Positions 1 through 8,819 of a DNA stretch of 51,172 nt are shown here, one piece after another. The position numbers and the translations under genes are program-made. How positions within the stretch are numbered: position 1 is the stretch's first letter; each line of letters starts with the position of its first letter. The stretch lies in NCBI GenBank assembly GCA_028283245.1, contig JAPYNU010000067.1, forward strand, positions 1 through 51,172, read 5' to 3'. The notes under the pieces are model-generated. The model was not told where the DNA came from, searched no databases, and saw only the letters and a program-made list of their open reading frames with translations. The stretch comes from Candidatus Aldehydirespirator catecholifindens. Lineage in GTDB: Bacteria > Actinomycetota > Acidimicrobiia > Acidimicrobiales > Aldehydirespiratoraceae.

Positions 1-534
1 CACTATTGCCGTGAGCCCACCCACCCAGCTGCTAGCCGACCTGAACAGCAACACGCTGCGCGAGGTTTCAGCCGCGTCCAACAAAGTCAGTGACGCTGTG
101 GTGAAACCAGCTGCTGACTCAACTAGCGCATCATCAAAGCGAGTCAACACGCCGCTGCCGATATAAAGCATTGCACCGAAAATCACTAGCGCGGACCACA
201 GCATTCCGATACCAGCAAAGACTCGTCCCGCGCTGAGCCGCTGTGGCGCTAACACTCTGCGTCGCAGGACTATCCCCAGCGCTGCACAAACCAGACCTAC
301 GACCACGAAAGTGACTGCGTCCGCGTTGTTGTCGCCAAAGCCAGCCAACCCGCACATCAAGGTGACAACGCCCAAAATCACGGCTGTTTCAACGATGGCT
401 ATGAACGGCCACGACACCACTCGGGCTGATTTTGGTTCGGCGGAAGCGGCCAGCAGCGGACGGGCACGGCGCAGCGTGCCGAAACGCCGTAAGGCCAGAG
501 TCGGTCGGCGGTCCGAACTGCCTAAACGTCGCAC
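1..534 (-). CDS. trkH: Potassium uptake protein TrkH, N-terminal fragment cut by the window edge
   Basis: Membrane subunit of the Trk K+ uptake system; the 178 codons present are open from a GTG at 534 to the window edge, so the C-terminal half lies outside. The visible part has hydrophobic segments and the pore-loop stretch ESAAGFTTASLTLL, matching the ESxSGFTTTG filter region of TrkH, followed by FRSASSWVGGLTAIV, matching the FRSLTxWLGGLGIV segment. The GTG lies 13 bases inside the end of trkA, so translation is probably coupled. No ATG exists in frame before about codon 60 and no clear ribosome-binding site was seen, so the exact start is tentative. The TrkA regulatory subunit next door supports the call. 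Confidence 0.85.
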   Translation of the reverse strand, partial: MRRLGSSDRRPTLALRRFGTLRRARPLLAASAEPKSARVVSWPFIAIVETAVILGVVTLMCGLAGFGDNNADAVTFVVVGLVCAALGIVLRRRVLAPQRLSAGRVFAGIGMLWSALVIFGAMLYIGSGVLTRFDDALVESAAGFTTASLTLLDAAETSRSVLLFRSASSWVGGLTAIV

Positions 535-1874
535 GTCAACAGCCGACGGACCTCCTGCACCGAGTCAGGGGTGGCGAATGCGACCACATGGTCACGTCCC
601 CGCAGCCGGCTGTGGCCACGGGCGATGTGAGGCTTGCCGTCACGAACGATGGCACCAAAAAGCACGCTCTTGGGCAGGTTCAGGTCTTTCATCACTGTGC
701 CATCTGCGACACTGCCCGGTGCTACTTCTAGTTCCAGCACTTCGGCATCAGATTCCAGGAAGGTCGCTACTGCGGCTACGTCACCGCGCACGAAGCGCAT
801 CACACCATCGGCTGTGGCGGTGCGAGGCGACAGGGCTACATCCACGCCAGCGGAGCCGAGCAGCGACAGCAAAGCCAGTTTGTGAACCACCGCAATAGTT
901 TCCGAAGCTCCAACAGATTTGGCGTAGAGACAGGCCAAGATGTTGGCTTCGTCTTCGCCGGTGAGTGCCGCTACCACATCGAAGCGGCCCAATCCTGTCT
1001 CTTCGAGAAGTCCTGCGTCGGTTATGTCACCTTGAAATACCTGCACATCAGCGAGGCATTCGGCCAGCACCCGGGCACGCGACTCTTCACGCTCAACGAT
1101 CACTACCTCAACACCGCGTGACACCAGTCGGGCGGCCAAGATCTCAGCGGTGCGGCCACCACCCAGCAGCAACACATGACGCACCGATCCATCACCCAAA
1201 CCCAGCAGACGGCCTACCCGACGACGGGCACGACGTTCGCACACCACACGCACCAGATCATCGGCCATCAATGTGTAGTCACCTCGTGGGATGTGAGTTT
1301 CTTCGCCGCGTGAGATCGACCCGACAATGAACTCCCAGTCGGGCTCATAGTCGGCTGCGATCTCTGAAAGCTTGCGCCCCACTATGGGAGCGTCATCCAT
1401 AAGGCGAGCACCGATCACGATTACCTCACCGTGCGCCATCACCGCTATCTCCGAAGCGCCGGGGAAGTCAAGCAGGTTGAGTATCCGCTCAGCGGTTTGA
1501 TAGTCAGGGTCGATCACAAGATCAGCCTGGAAAGTTTGGCGCAGCTCTGCTGAGGCTCGGCTGCGAAGCTCTTCAGCCTCGATGCGCACGATGGTTTTGC
1601 CGACACCGCATTGCTTGGCGATGAGCGATGTGACCAGGTTGACTTCGTCGTTGCTGGTGACCGCCACCACCAGATCGCAGCCTTCAAGTCGCGCTTCTTT
1701 CAGCACGCTGGGATGCGTTCCGCTGCCTTCCACGGTGAGCACATCAACTTCGGACGCCAACTGGCGCAAGCGACCCGCATGAGTGTCGACCACCGACACG
1801 TTGTGGCGCTCATTGCTGAGCCTTGCGGCCACATAGGAGCCGACTTCGCCAGCACCCACAACTATGACGTTCAC
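522..1874 (-). CDS. trkA: Trk system potassium uptake protein TrkA
   Basis: Cytoplasmic NAD(H)-binding regulatory subunit of the Trk K+ channel/transporter. The 450 residues form two RCK halves. Each begins with a Rossmann nucleotide-binding loop (GAGEVGSYVA near residue 7; LGGGRTAEILAARL near 238), followed by an acidic residue at the end of strand 2 (VVDTHAGRL) and a TrkA-C-like domain (ALTGEDEANILACLYAK lies in the second half). This duplicated layout and the length fit E. coli-type TrkA rather than the single-domain KtrA. The start is GTG at 1874 with no Shine-Dalgarno. The gene overlaps trkH downstream by 13 bases, as expected for an operon encoding regulator plus pore. Confidence 0.93.
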   Translation of the reverse strand: MNVIVVGAGEVGSYVAARLSNERHNVSVVDTHAGRLRQLASEVDVLTVEGSGTHPSVLKEARLEGCDLVVAVTSNDEVNLVTSLIAKQCGVGKTIVRIEAEELRSRASAELRQTFQADLVIDPDYQTAERILNLLDFPGASEIAVMAHGEVIVIGARLMDDAPIVGRKLSEIAADYEPDWEFIVGSISRGEETHIPRGDYTLMADDLVRVVCERRARRRVGRLLGLGDGSVRHVLLLGGGRTAEILAARLVSRGVEVVIVEREESRARVLAECLADVQVFQGDITDAGLLEETGLGRFDVVAALTGEDEANILACLYAKSVGASETIAVVHKLALLSLLGSAGVDVALSPRTATADGVMRFVRGDVAAVATFLESDAEVLELEVAPGSVADGTVMKDLNLPKSVLFGAIVRDGKPHIARGHSRLRGRDHVVAFATPDSVQEVRRLLTCDV

Positions 1875-1889
1875 AGCTATGTTCTAGTC

Positions 1890-1919
1890 GCTCGGGCCGA
1901 GCACTGGCGTGACCCGAGC
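1890..1919 (-). terminator. Possible hairpin between ygfA and trkA
   Basis: A 7-bp perfect inverted repeat (GCTCGGG at 1890-1896 and CCCGAGC at 1913-1919) with a 16-nt loop lies between the end of ygfA and the start of trkA. It has no following T-run, so it may be a weak terminator or chance. Confidence 0.25.
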
Positions 1920-1971
1920 AGAGTTTTGTCACTAGTCGTGTCATTGACCCAGCGAAGAGTTCTGAAGTCGC

Positions 1972-2619
1972 TCATCGCAGTAGTCCTTTTTGTGAGATCA
2001 ACAGCTCACGGTCAGTGACTACAGCATCAAGGGTCACATCCCAGGGTTCGACGGGCACTTGGGCGACGCTCTGGAACCAGTGCGCCACCCCAACGACTAT
2101 CGGCCTGCTCGTCGGCTCAGTCGGCTCAGTCGCCAAGCAAGCTTGTAGGTCTGCCAGAGCGCGGTCATAGAAACCGCCTCCCTGCCCGAGACGGCGGCAT
2201 TGCGAATCGAAAGCAACTAGCGGAACCAACACGATGTCATGAGCAGCGAAGTCTGTCACTTCACCATCAAGTGGCTCAGCTATGCCGAACGAACCCTTGA
2301 CGAACTCCTGACCTGCCTGCCAGACAACGAACTCCAACCGGTCGCCCACCACTCGCGGCACGGTCAGCGTGGCCTGACACATTTGCGCCGCAAGTGACTC
2401 AACAGGCACCTCTCCACGCACCGCCCGGTAAGAACCCACGAGACGAGCCTCCGCTACCTCCGGCATATTTAGCAACCGACGAGTGACAGCAGCCCCGGCC
2501 TCAGCCAGTTCACCAGAGGTCAAAGAGGCTCGGCGAGCTCTCATTGCTGCACGCAGAGCCGCTTTAGCTTGCTGAGACGAGTCAGCTAGGTCACCAGCAG
2601 TGTTTTGCGGTGCTGTCAT
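1972..2619 (-). CDS. ygfA: 5-formyltetrahydrofolate cyclo-ligase
   Basis: Converts 5-formyl-THF to 5,10-methenyl-THF with ATP, in cytoplasmic one-carbon metabolism. The 215 residues match family length (about 190-220). The C-terminal signature is clear: VPLVAFDSQCRRLGQGGGFYDRAL, whose LGxGGGxYDR is the family's ATP/substrate motif. The N-terminal ALRAAMRARRASLT helix with basic residues is also typical. Start is ATG at 2619, with a TAnnnT hexamer exactly 6 nt upstream and no Shine-Dalgarno, so the mRNA is probably leaderless. It is divergent from the membrane pyrophosphatase gene. The extended Ala/Gln-rich N-terminus (about 15 residues) is not conserved in the family as I know it. Confidence 0.9.
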   Translation of the reverse strand: MTAPQNTAGDLADSSQQAKAALRAAMRARRASLTSGELAEAGAAVTRRLLNMPEVAEARLVGSYRAVRGEVPVESLAAQMCQATLTVPRVVGDRLEFVVWQAGQEFVKGSFGIAEPLDGEVTDFAAHDIVLVPLVAFDSQCRRLGQGGGFYDRALADLQACLATEPTEPTSRPIVVGVAHWFQSVAQVPVEPWDVTLDAVVTDRELLISQKGLLR

Positions 2620-2625
2620 AGTGCA

Positions 2626-2631
2626 AGAGTA
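2626..2631 (-). promoter_or_regulatory. Leaderless-type -10 element of ygfA
   Basis: TACTCT on the minus strand is separated by 6 nt from the ATG at 2619. This fits the actinobacterial TAnnnT -10 placed so that transcription starts at the start codon. No convincing -35 was found. Confidence 0.5.
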
Positions 2632-2744
2632 GGCTGACTAGCTGTCTCGCAGCGTTGAAGCTTGAGCCTCGAGGCCCCGGCTTCAGACTCGAAACGCTTC
2701 GAGTTTGCCAACACGACTCCCAAACTCACGACAGGAGCAGTCAC

Positions 2745-4835
2745 TTGCAAGCCATTCCCTACATCGCTTTGATATCGGCGTTAGCTGCGCTGGCTCTAGC
2801 GGCCTACTACTACCGCCGAGTGGCTTCGGCACCCGCTGGCAACGAACGCATGATCTCAATAATGCATCAGATCCAAGCCGGAGCACGAGCCTTTCTGCGT
2901 CAGGAATACACCTGGGTGGCTGGCTTCGTGGTGGTCATGGCCGTGCTAATCCCGTTAATCACTGGAGTGACGCTTTCGTTTTTGAGCTATCTGCTCGGAG
3001 CGGCACTATCAGCAGGTGCTGGTTATGCAGGCATGACCGTAGCCACAATGGCCAACGCCCGTACTACCAACGCTGCTATTGACGGGCCTTCCAAAGCTCT
3101 GCCGCTGGCGTTTCGTGGTGGTGCGGTGATGGGCTTCTCGGTAGCTGGACTTTCGCTTCTGGGTCTGACCTTCACTTATCTGCTATTCGTTGAATGGATC
3201 GGCACCGACGACGCGTTTGAAATCTTCACAGCCTTCGGTCTCGGTGCCAGCTCGATCGCTTTGTTCTCTCGTGTTGGTGGAGGTATTTACACCAAAGCCG
3301 CCGATGTGGGCGGCGATCTTGTCGGCAAAGTCGAAGCCGGAATACCCGAAGACGATCCCCGCAACCCGGCAACCATCGCCGACGCGGTTGGTGACAATGT
3401 CGGCGATGTGGCTGGCATGGGTGCCGACCTTTTCGAGAGCTACTCCGGTTCGATCATCGCTCCAGTGGCTTTAACGGCTTTCAGTTTGGGGTTGACCGCA
3501 GAATCCGCTAGCGCGGAGCGCACCGTGCAGTTGTTGATGTTCCCTATGGCTATCGCTTTCGTCGGCATGATCGGCGCCATTATCGGCTCATTCGCGGTGC
3601 GTGGCGGTTCAAGCACCAACGTCCAAGCACTGTCGCGCCAACTACATCGCGGCACTTCTGTGGCCATGCTCCTCACCGTTATCGGCACATTGATCGTGGG
3701 CGGGATCTTCTTCGGTGACGGAGACCTGTTCGAAGCCTGGTACGGGTTGCCGGTGTCTGTTATCGGCGGACTGGCAGCAGGTTGGGGTATCGGCAAAGTC
3801 GCTGAGATCTGGACCAGTGACCACTTCTCGCCAGTAAAGCGCATCGCTGCACAAGCCGAAACCGGTCCAGCTACCACAGTGCTGTCAGGAGTATCAGCCG
3901 GGATGGTGTCGGTAGCGGCTTCAGTTGGCTTGATCGCAGCCGGTGTGCTGGTCGCCTACTGGGGCGGGCAACAAACCCTCGGAGACGACACCTTCGGCGG
4001 TATCTACGGCATCGCAGTGGCAGCAGTGGGCATGTTGGCCACCACCGGTGTGGTGGTGTCAGTGGATGCCTACGGTCCAATAGCCGATAACGCTGGCGGC
4101 ATCGCCGAAATGTCAGACCTTGATCCGAGCGTGCGCGAAGTCACCGACGCACTCGACTCGCTAGGCAACACCACCGCCGCTATCGCTAAAGGTTTCGCTG
4201 TCGGCTCGGCTGCGCTCACCGCTTTAGCACTGTTCAAAACCTTCGAGGTAGCACTTGAAAACGCTGGTGGTGAGTTGAGCCTTGACGTTGGCTCTGTGGA
4301 GGTGTTCATCGGATTGTTCCTGGGTGCGATGGTGCCGTTTTTGTTCGCGGCTCTCACCATTGACGCTGTCGGCAGAGCAGCCAACAAGATGATCGAAGAG
4401 GTTCGTCGCCAGTTTCGTGAAATCCCGGGATTGCGTGAAGGCAAACCCGGTGTTGAGCCCGACTCTGCTGCGTGCGTAGCTATCTCCACCCGTGGCTCAT
4501 TGAGAGAGATGCTGGTGCCGGGAGCTTTGGCTGTGGTGGTGCCTGTCGTTATCGGGTTCATCAACGTAAACGCTCTCGGCGGTTTCCTGGCAGGGGCTCT
4601 AGTTACTGGTTTCGCGGTGGCGATATTCATGGCCAACGCAGGCGGTGCCTGGGACAACGCCAAAAAATACATCGAAGCAGGCGCTCACGGCGGCAAAGGC
4701 TCAGACCCGCACAAGGCTGCGGTGGTAGGCGACACTGTGGGTGACCCGTTCAAAGACACCGCCGGACCGTCAATGAACATCCTCATCAAAGTCATGACTA
4801 TTGTGTCGCTGGTTTTCGCCTCAGCCTTCGTCTAG
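2745..4835 (+). CDS. hppA: Membrane-bound ion-translocating pyrophosphatase
   Basis: Hydrolyses pyrophosphate and pumps H+ (or Na+) across the cytoplasmic membrane. The 696 residues are almost entirely transmembrane segments, as in the family (about 670-780). The PPi-binding loop DVGGDLVGKVEAG lies near residue 187 and is followed by the acidic EDDPRNPATIADAVGDNVGD block. A second conserved block, DNAKKYIEAG...DPHKAAVVGDTVGDPFKDT, lies near the C-terminus. The motif GNTTAA near residue 474 has Ala where K+-independent enzymes have Lys, so the K+-dependent class is inferred. The start chosen is TTG at 2745, because AGGAG at 2733-2737 sits 7 nt upstream and the protein then begins with the first membrane helix. 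A longer in-frame start at 2655 would add an unlikely basic extension. Confidence 0.95.
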   Translation: MQAIPYIALISALAALALAAYYYRRVASAPAGNERMISIMHQIQAGARAFLRQEYTWVAGFVVVMAVLIPLITGVTLSFLSYLLGAALSAGAGYAGMTVATMANARTTNAAIDGPSKALPLAFRGGAVMGFSVAGLSLLGLTFTYLLFVEWIGTDDAFEIFTAFGLGASSIALFSRVGGGIYTKAADVGGDLVGKVEAGIPEDDPRNPATIADAVGDNVGDVAGMGADLFESYSGSIIAPVALTAFSLGLTAESASAERTVQLLMFPMAIAFVGMIGAIIGSFAVRGGSSTNVQALSRQLHRGTSVAMLLTVIGTLIVGGIFFGDGDLFEAWYGLPVSVIGGLAAGWGIGKVAEIWTSDHFSPVKRIAAQAETGPATTVLSGVSAGMVSVAASVGLIAAGVLVAYWGGQQTLGDDTFGGIYGIAVAAVGMLATTGVVVSVDAYGPIADNAGGIAEMSDLDPSVREVTDALDSLGNTTAAIAKGFAVGSAALTALALFKTFEVALENAGGELSLDVGSVEVFIGLFLGAMVPFLFAALTIDAVGRAANKMIEEVRRQFREIPGLREGKPGVEPDSAACVAISTRGSLREMLVPGALAVVVPVVIGFINVNALGGFLAGALVTGFAVAIFMANAGGAWDNAKKYIEAGAHGGKGSDPHKAAVVGDTVGDPFKDTAGPSMNILIKVMTIVSLVFASAFV

Positions 4836-4852
4836 CAGCTCATCTAGACAGC

Positions 4853-4892
4853 GTTCATCTGGTTCATCTAGTTCATCTAGATCACCTAGATG
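4853..4892 (+). repeat. 9-bp tandem microrepeat and small hairpin after hppA
   Basis: Four successive 9-mers, GTTCATCTG, GTTCATCTA, GTTCATCTA and GATCACCTA, follow the hppA stop. Within them CATCTAG and CTAGATG can form a 7-bp stem with a 5-nt loop. There is no T-run; it could act as a weak terminator or simply be slippage-generated sequence. Confidence 0.5.
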
Positions 4893-4970
4893 CTGTATTA
4901 GCTTCTGCGGCACTTTTGAGCCGAAGCCCTAAACACTTTCGAAATCCCCTCAGACAGGAGCGGTACTACG

Positions 4971-5873
4971 GTGGTGTCAGAACTGTTTGATCCCAATGCT
5001 TGGAGCACGATTGATGGTTTCGGCGATCTCAGTGATGTCACCTATCACCGTGCCACCGGTCAGGGCACGGTACGGGTGGCTTTCAACCGCCCCGAGGTGC
5101 GCAACGCCTTTAGGCCTCACACTGTGGATGAGCTCTATCGCTGCCTGGATCACGCTCGGATGACCAGTGATGTGGGTTGTGTGCTGCTTACCGGTAACGG
5201 GCCGTCACCACGCGACGGTGGCTGGGCTTTCTGCTCGGGTGGTGATCAACGCATCCGTGGACGCGACGGTTACCGCTACGCCTCAGGCGACACCGGCGAC
5301 ACTATCGACTCGGCGCGATCTGGGCGGCTTCACATACTTGAGGTGCAGCGCCTTATACGGATGATGCCCAAAGTGGTGATCGCTGTGGTGCCGGGCTGGG
5401 CGGTGGGTGGCGGCCACAGCCTGCACGCCGTGGCCGACTTGACTCTAGCCAGCGCTGAACACGGCCTTTTCAAGCAAACCGACACTGATGTCGCCAGCTT
5501 CGACGGCGGTTTCGGTTCGGCTTATCTAGCTCGGCTGATCGGCCAGAAAAGGGCACGCGAGATCTTCTTTTTGGGACGCACCTACACGTCGGCTGAGGCA
5601 GTAGAGATGGGCATGGTTAATCAGGCGGTGCCTCACGCTGAGCTTGAGACTGTGGCTCTGCAATGGGCTGGCGAGATCAACTCCAAAAGCCCTACTGCTC
5701 AGCGCATGGTGAAGTTCGCGTTGAACCTTGTCGACGACGGACTGATCGGCCAGCAGGTCTTTGCTGGCGAAGCCACCCGACTGGCTTACATGACCGAAGA
5801 AGCCGCCGAAGGACGCGACGCTTTTCTTGACAAGCGCGCCCCCGACTGGTCGCCCTACGACTGGCATTACTGA
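4971..5873 (+). CDS. menB: 1,4-dihydroxy-2-naphthoyl-CoA synthase
   Basis: Crotonase-fold enzyme closing the second ring of menaquinone (O-succinylbenzoyl-CoA to DHNA-CoA). It matches the actinobacterial MenB form closely: FNRPEVRNAFRPHTVDEL, then LTGNGPSPRDGGWAFCSGGD and IRGRDGYRYA, which together form the active-site and disordered-loop region. The oxyanion-hole stretch AVVPGWAVGGGHSLHAVADL and DTDVASFDGGFGSAYLAR follow. The 300-residue length is normal for the family. Start is GTG at 4971 with AGGAG at 4956-4960, 10 nt upstream; a second GTG follows immediately. No other men genes are visible here. It converges with the RNA methyltransferase gene. Confidence 0.95.
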   Translation: MVSELFDPNAWSTIDGFGDLSDVTYHRATGQGTVRVAFNRPEVRNAFRPHTVDELYRCLDHARMTSDVGCVLLTGNGPSPRDGGWAFCSGGDQRIRGRDGYRYASGDTGDTIDSARSGRLHILEVQRLIRMMPKVVIAVVPGWAVGGGHSLHAVADLTLASAEHGLFKQTDTDVASFDGGFGSAYLARLIGQKRAREIFFLGRTYTSAEAVEMGMVNQAVPHAELETVALQWAGEINSKSPTAQRMVKFALNLVDDGLIGQQVFAGEATRLAYMTEEAAEGRDAFLDKRAPDWSPYDWHY

Positions 5874-5932
5874 CCACGACCGGCTCTGGGATATGACCGC
5901 TGAGCCTGGCAGCGCCAGCAGCCATCACGGTT

Positions 5933-7105
5933 TTAGTCAGCTTTGACGAAAGCTGTGACTGTCTCGATGTGTGAAGTCAGAGGGAACAAATCAAGCACAG
6001 TCCATCTGTCGAGCAGATAGCCAGCGTCAATGATGCGGCGCGCGTCAGCGGCGAACGACGACGGGTTGCAACTCACCAGCACGATCAGCTTGGGCTGACA
6101 TGACAGCAACGGACGCACAGCCTCGCTGCCGAGCCCCGACCGAGCCGGATCTGCTATCAGCACACTGGCTGGTGATGATCTCCAGCGCTCCACCGGGATG
6201 CGCAGCACTTTGGCGTTCGTGGTCAGGTTGACCCGTGCGTCGGCTGCGGCATGAACGCATTTCTCGATGGCGGTGACTTTGCGACCGTCCCCGAGCGTGC
6301 CCGCGAACAGCCCGACACCGGCGTAAGCATCCACCAAAGGGCCATCATCGGCGAGTGCCTCCACCATTTCTGACACTTCGTCTATGAGAGCTTCAGCGCC
6401 TGCTGGCCTGTTCTGAAAGAAGGAGCGCGCCGAGATCCTCCAACGTCGTCCTGACAGTTCCTCATGTATCCAGGCACGCCGAGCAGAATCAAGTTCGTCG
6501 CTGCTGACCACCATCACATCGGGGGGCACCGACACTTCGTCGGCTGTGGGTGCCACCACCACCATCCGTTCACCAGTACGGGCACCCACCCGGATGAAAA
6601 CGCTTTCAGCGGATCCGTAACGACCATCGACAAGCAGTTCTTCAGCGCTGTCATCCACAGCACCGCAATCTTCGACAATCACCACATCATGGCTGCCACG
6701 AGCCCTGAACCCGGCTCTGCCATTAACGACTGCGGCTCGAACGGTGGTACGACCCCGGTCTGCATCAAGCATCCGTAACGATGGCATGGGTGCGTCAACA
6801 CCGCAGCGGGTTAGCTGATCCAGCACGATCGAAGTTTTCATCTGCATCTGGGCACGGGCATCAACATGCAACATGTCGCAACCCCCGCAGCCAGCAAGAT
6901 GATGCTCACAAGCCACCGGCACACGATGCGGCGACTCTTCGATTACGTCGGTTACACGGGCTCGCGACCAGCGCCGGTCGACGCTGATCACTTCGGCGGT
7001 CACCAACTCCCCCACTAGGGCACCTTCAACGAACATGACCCTGCCGTCGCCGCTTCGAGCAACCCCGAGGCCGTCACGCGCCGTCGCGGTAACTCGCAAC
7101 TCCAC
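5933..7105 (-). CDS. TrmA/RlmC/RlmD-family RNA m5U methyltransferase
   Basis: SAM-dependent uracil-5 methyltransferase of tRNA or rRNA; which RNA is the target cannot be told from sequence. An N-terminal TRAM domain (VELRVTATARDGLGVARSGDGRVMFVEG) precedes an iron-sulfur motif of the form C-x6-CGGC (CEHHLAGCGGC). The SAM-binding loop VDAYAGVGLFAGTLGDG, the ADPARSGLG motif and the catalytic cysteine motif VSCNPSSFAAD follow. About 390 residues is normal. Start chosen is GTG at 7105, because TACCTT lies 6 nt upstream (leaderless pattern) and the TRAM domain then starts at residue 1. An in-frame TTG at 7198 would give a 421-residue form without a usable ribosome-binding site. Divergent from rpe. 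Confidence 0.85.
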   Translation of the reverse strand: MELRVTATARDGLGVARSGDGRVMFVEGALVGELVTAEVISVDRRWSRARVTDVIEESPHRVPVACEHHLAGCGGCDMLHVDARAQMQMKTSIVLDQLTRCGVDAPMPSLRMLDADRGRTTVRAAVVNGRAGFRARGSHDVVIVEDCGAVDDSAEELLVDGRYGSAESVFIRVGARTGERMVVVAPTADEVSVPPDVMVVSSDELDSARRAWIHEELSGRRWRISARSFFQNRPAGAEALIDEVSEMVEALADDGPLVDAYAGVGLFAGTLGDGRKVTAIEKCVHAAADARVNLTTNAKVLRIPVERWRSSPASVLIADPARSGLGSEAVRPLLSCQPKLIVLVSCNPSSFAADARRIIDAGYLLDRWTVLDLFPLTSHIETVTAFVKAD

Positions 7106-7111
7106 ACCGCG

Positions 7112-7117
7112 AAGGTA
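7112..7117 (-). promoter_or_regulatory. Leaderless-type -10 element of the RNA methyltransferase
   Basis: TACCTT on the minus strand, 6 nt before the GTG at 7105. It supports the shorter start of that gene. No -35 recognised. Confidence 0.4.
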
Positions 7118-7239
7118 TCGCTGCAAGCGCCGATAACGACGCAAGCCTTCAATCAGTTCGGCGAACACGAGTCGGTGGCCAAGCCGAGCAACCCCCAACC
7201 CCCTTCTTGGGGCAGCACCTGCGTAGAACCCGGCTCGGT

Positions 7240-7245
7240 TAGGGT
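7240..7245 (+). promoter_or_regulatory. Leaderless-type -10 element of rpe
   Basis: TAGGGT lies 7 nt before the GTG start of rpe at 7253. The AGGG inside it could alternatively serve as a weak Shine-Dalgarno on a longer transcript. Confidence 0.4.
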
Positions 7246-7252
7246 TTGTTAT

Positions 7253-7918
7253 GTGGTTGTAGAGATCGCTCCTTCCATGCTCGCCGCTGATGCTTCACGC
7301 CTCGGAGAAGAATGCCAAGCCGTTGAAGCCGCTGGCGCGCATCGAGTGCATTGGGATGTGATGGACGGCGTGTTCGTGCCAAACCTCACCTTCGGACCTG
7401 ATGTGGTAGCAGCGTGCCGGCCGCTGGTGAAACTGCATTTTGAGGCTCACCTGATGGTGGTAAAACCCGATGAGCTAGCTCAGCGCTACATCGAAGCTGG
7501 CTGCGAAACTGTGTTGATCCACGCCGAGACCTGCCCGCATCTGCATCGCTCACTATCGGCAATCCGTGAAGCAGGTGCCCGCTGCGGTGTGGTGCTGAAC
7601 CCGCACACTCCAGCGTCAAGTATCTCTGAAGTGATGACGCTGATTGATGAGGTTCTGGTTATGACCGTAAACCCTGGTTTCGGGGGTCAGCGCTACATCG
7701 CCGATGTTGAACCAAAAATCGCTGCAGTGCGTCACATGATTGACGCTTCGGGACGCAGCATTGACCTTGAAGTAGACGGCGGGATTACTGCATCCACAGC
7801 CAAAGCCGCGATAGCAGCAGGAGCGAACGTGTTAGTGGCTGGATCAGCGGTGTTCGGGCACCGCAACGGGATAGCGGTCGCTGTTAGAGAGCTGCAGCAA
7901 GTCTCTACAAATAGTTGA
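7253..7918 (+). CDS. rpe: Ribulose-phosphate 3-epimerase
   Basis: Interconverts D-ribulose 5-phosphate and D-xylulose 5-phosphate in the pentose phosphate pathway. TIM-barrel signatures are all present: IAPSMLAAD at the N-terminus, HWDVMDGVFVPNLTFGPDVV (metal-binding His and Asp), HFEAHLMV, VLNPHTP, MTVNPGFGGQRYI (phosphate and catalytic loop) and LEVDGGI (second catalytic Asp), then AGANVLVAGSAVFG. Starting at GTG 7253 gives 221 residues, the usual length. A longer reading from 7175 would add about 26 residues before the first strand and overlap the divergent gene's promoter region, so it was not used. Convergent with clpP, 34 nt apart. Confidence 0.96.
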   Translation: MVVEIAPSMLAADASRLGEECQAVEAAGAHRVHWDVMDGVFVPNLTFGPDVVAACRPLVKLHFEAHLMVVKPDELAQRYIEAGCETVLIHAETCPHLHRSLSAIREAGARCGVVLNPHTPASSISEVMTLIDEVLVMTVNPGFGGQRYIADVEPKIAAVRHMIDASGRSIDLEVDGGITASTAKAAIAAGANVLVAGSAVFGHRNGIAVAVRELQQVSTNS

Positions 7919-7952
7919 CCTCATCAGCTCATCACAACTACACAAAGGAGAT

Positions 7953-8585
7953 TTAGAGCATTTCTCCGCGCTTGACGATCACATGATCAATGATCCCGTA
8001 ATCCATGGCTTCGGATGCCGTGAACCAGCGATCACGGTCAGAGTCTGCTTCAACCTGCTCCACGGTTTGGCCTGTGTGATGAGCGATGCGCTCTTGCAGA
8101 AGCTTCTTGGTGTAAGCCATCTGCTCGGCTTGGATAGCAATATCTGTTGCTTGTCCTCGCACCCCGCCGAGAGGCTGATGCATCATGATCCGGGCGTGGG
8201 GCAGAGCGTAACGTTTGCCGGGTGCCCCTGCACATAGCAGGAACTGCCCCATTGATGCTCCCAGTCCGATGCAGATCGTGCCGACTTCGGGCTGAATGAA
8301 TTGCATCGTGTCGTAGATGGCCATACCAGAGGTGACCGACCCGCCAGGACTGTTGATATAGAGCCAGATCGGCTTGCCCGCATCCTGACCTTCGAGATAC
8401 AGCAGTTGCGCCATGATGAAGTTGGCGATTTCGTCGTTGACATCAGAGCCGAGCACCACGATGCGGTCTTGCAGCAGCCGGTTGTAGACCTCGCTCTGGC
8501 GCCCAACGACGGGGGTCGGTGCTTCAAACCCGACCACATCGGACTGGCCGACATATCCGAGGTTCGGTGATTGCGACATGTTCAT
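7953..8585 (-). CDS. clpP: ATP-dependent Clp protease proteolytic subunit
   Basis: Serine peptidase of the Clp barrel, partner of ClpX/ClpC ATPases. About 210 residues. The catalytic triad is visible: Ser in [11 protein letters not shown], His in IMMHQPLGG, Asp in [12 protein letters not shown]. The N-terminal processing region and [20 protein letters not shown] handle/oxyanion segments are canonical. Start is placed at ATG 8585, because TAGCCT lies 7 nt upstream with no Shine-Dalgarno; ATG 8579 is a close alternative, and an ATG at 8669 would add an unsupported 28-residue leader. No clpX or second clpP is adjacent in the window. It is divergent from tRNA-Leu. Confidence 0.95.
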   Translation of the reverse strand: MNMSQSPNLGYVGQSDVVGFEAPTPVVGRQSEVYNRLLQDRIVVLGSDVNDEIANFIMAQLLYLEGQDAGKPIWLYINSPGGSVTSGMAIYDTMQFIQPEVGTICIGLGASMGQFLLCAGAPGKRYALPHARIMMHQPLGGVRGQATDIAIQAEQMAYTKKLLQERIAHHTGQTVEQVEADSDRDRWFTASEAMDYGIIDHVIVKRGEML

Positions 8586-8592
8586 AGCTGCG

Positions 8593-8598
8593 AGGCTA
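8593..8598 (-). promoter_or_regulatory. Leaderless-type -10 element of clpP
   Basis: TAGCCT on the minus strand is 7 nt before the ATG at 8585. It supports that ATG rather than the upstream one. Confidence 0.4.
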
Positions 8599-8720
8599 CC
8601 GCTGGCATTGCACGCCGCGAACTGTCGGTAGCAAACTGCGTCACCGCTGATGTTCTCCAAGTCTTGCACTCCGGCTCATGCTCGCCGAATCACTGCACGC
8701 CGATACCATTGAACTCTGTT

Positions 8721-8808
8721 GCGGACGTGGCGGAATCTGGCAGACGCGCTGGGTTTAGGTCCCAGTACCCCGATGGGTGTGGGGGTTCGAATCCCCCCGT
8801 CCGCACCA
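8721..8808 (+). tRNA. tRNA-Leu (anticodon UAG)
   Basis: An 88-nt class II tRNA. The acceptor stem pairs GCGGACG (8721-8727) with CGTCCGC (8798-8804), followed by discriminator A and an encoded CCA at 8806-8808. The anticodon stem CTGGG/CCCAG holds the 7-nt loop TTTAGGT, giving anticodon UAG, which reads CUN leucine codons. A long variable arm and the T arm with GGTTCGAATCC complete the cloverleaf. A TACCAT hexamer at 8704-8709 could be the -10 of its promoter. Confidence 0.97.
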
Positions 8809-8819
8809 ACTCGAAGCAA

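Noticed and set aside
311..898. Long plus-strand ORF opposite trkH/trkA
   Set aside because: Arg/His/Pro-rich translation without any domain, fully antisense to genes with clear motifs; a shadow of biased codon use.
3440..4672. Minus-strand ORFs inside hppA
   Set aside because: Low-complexity Ala/Pro/Thr translations antisense to a strongly conserved gene.
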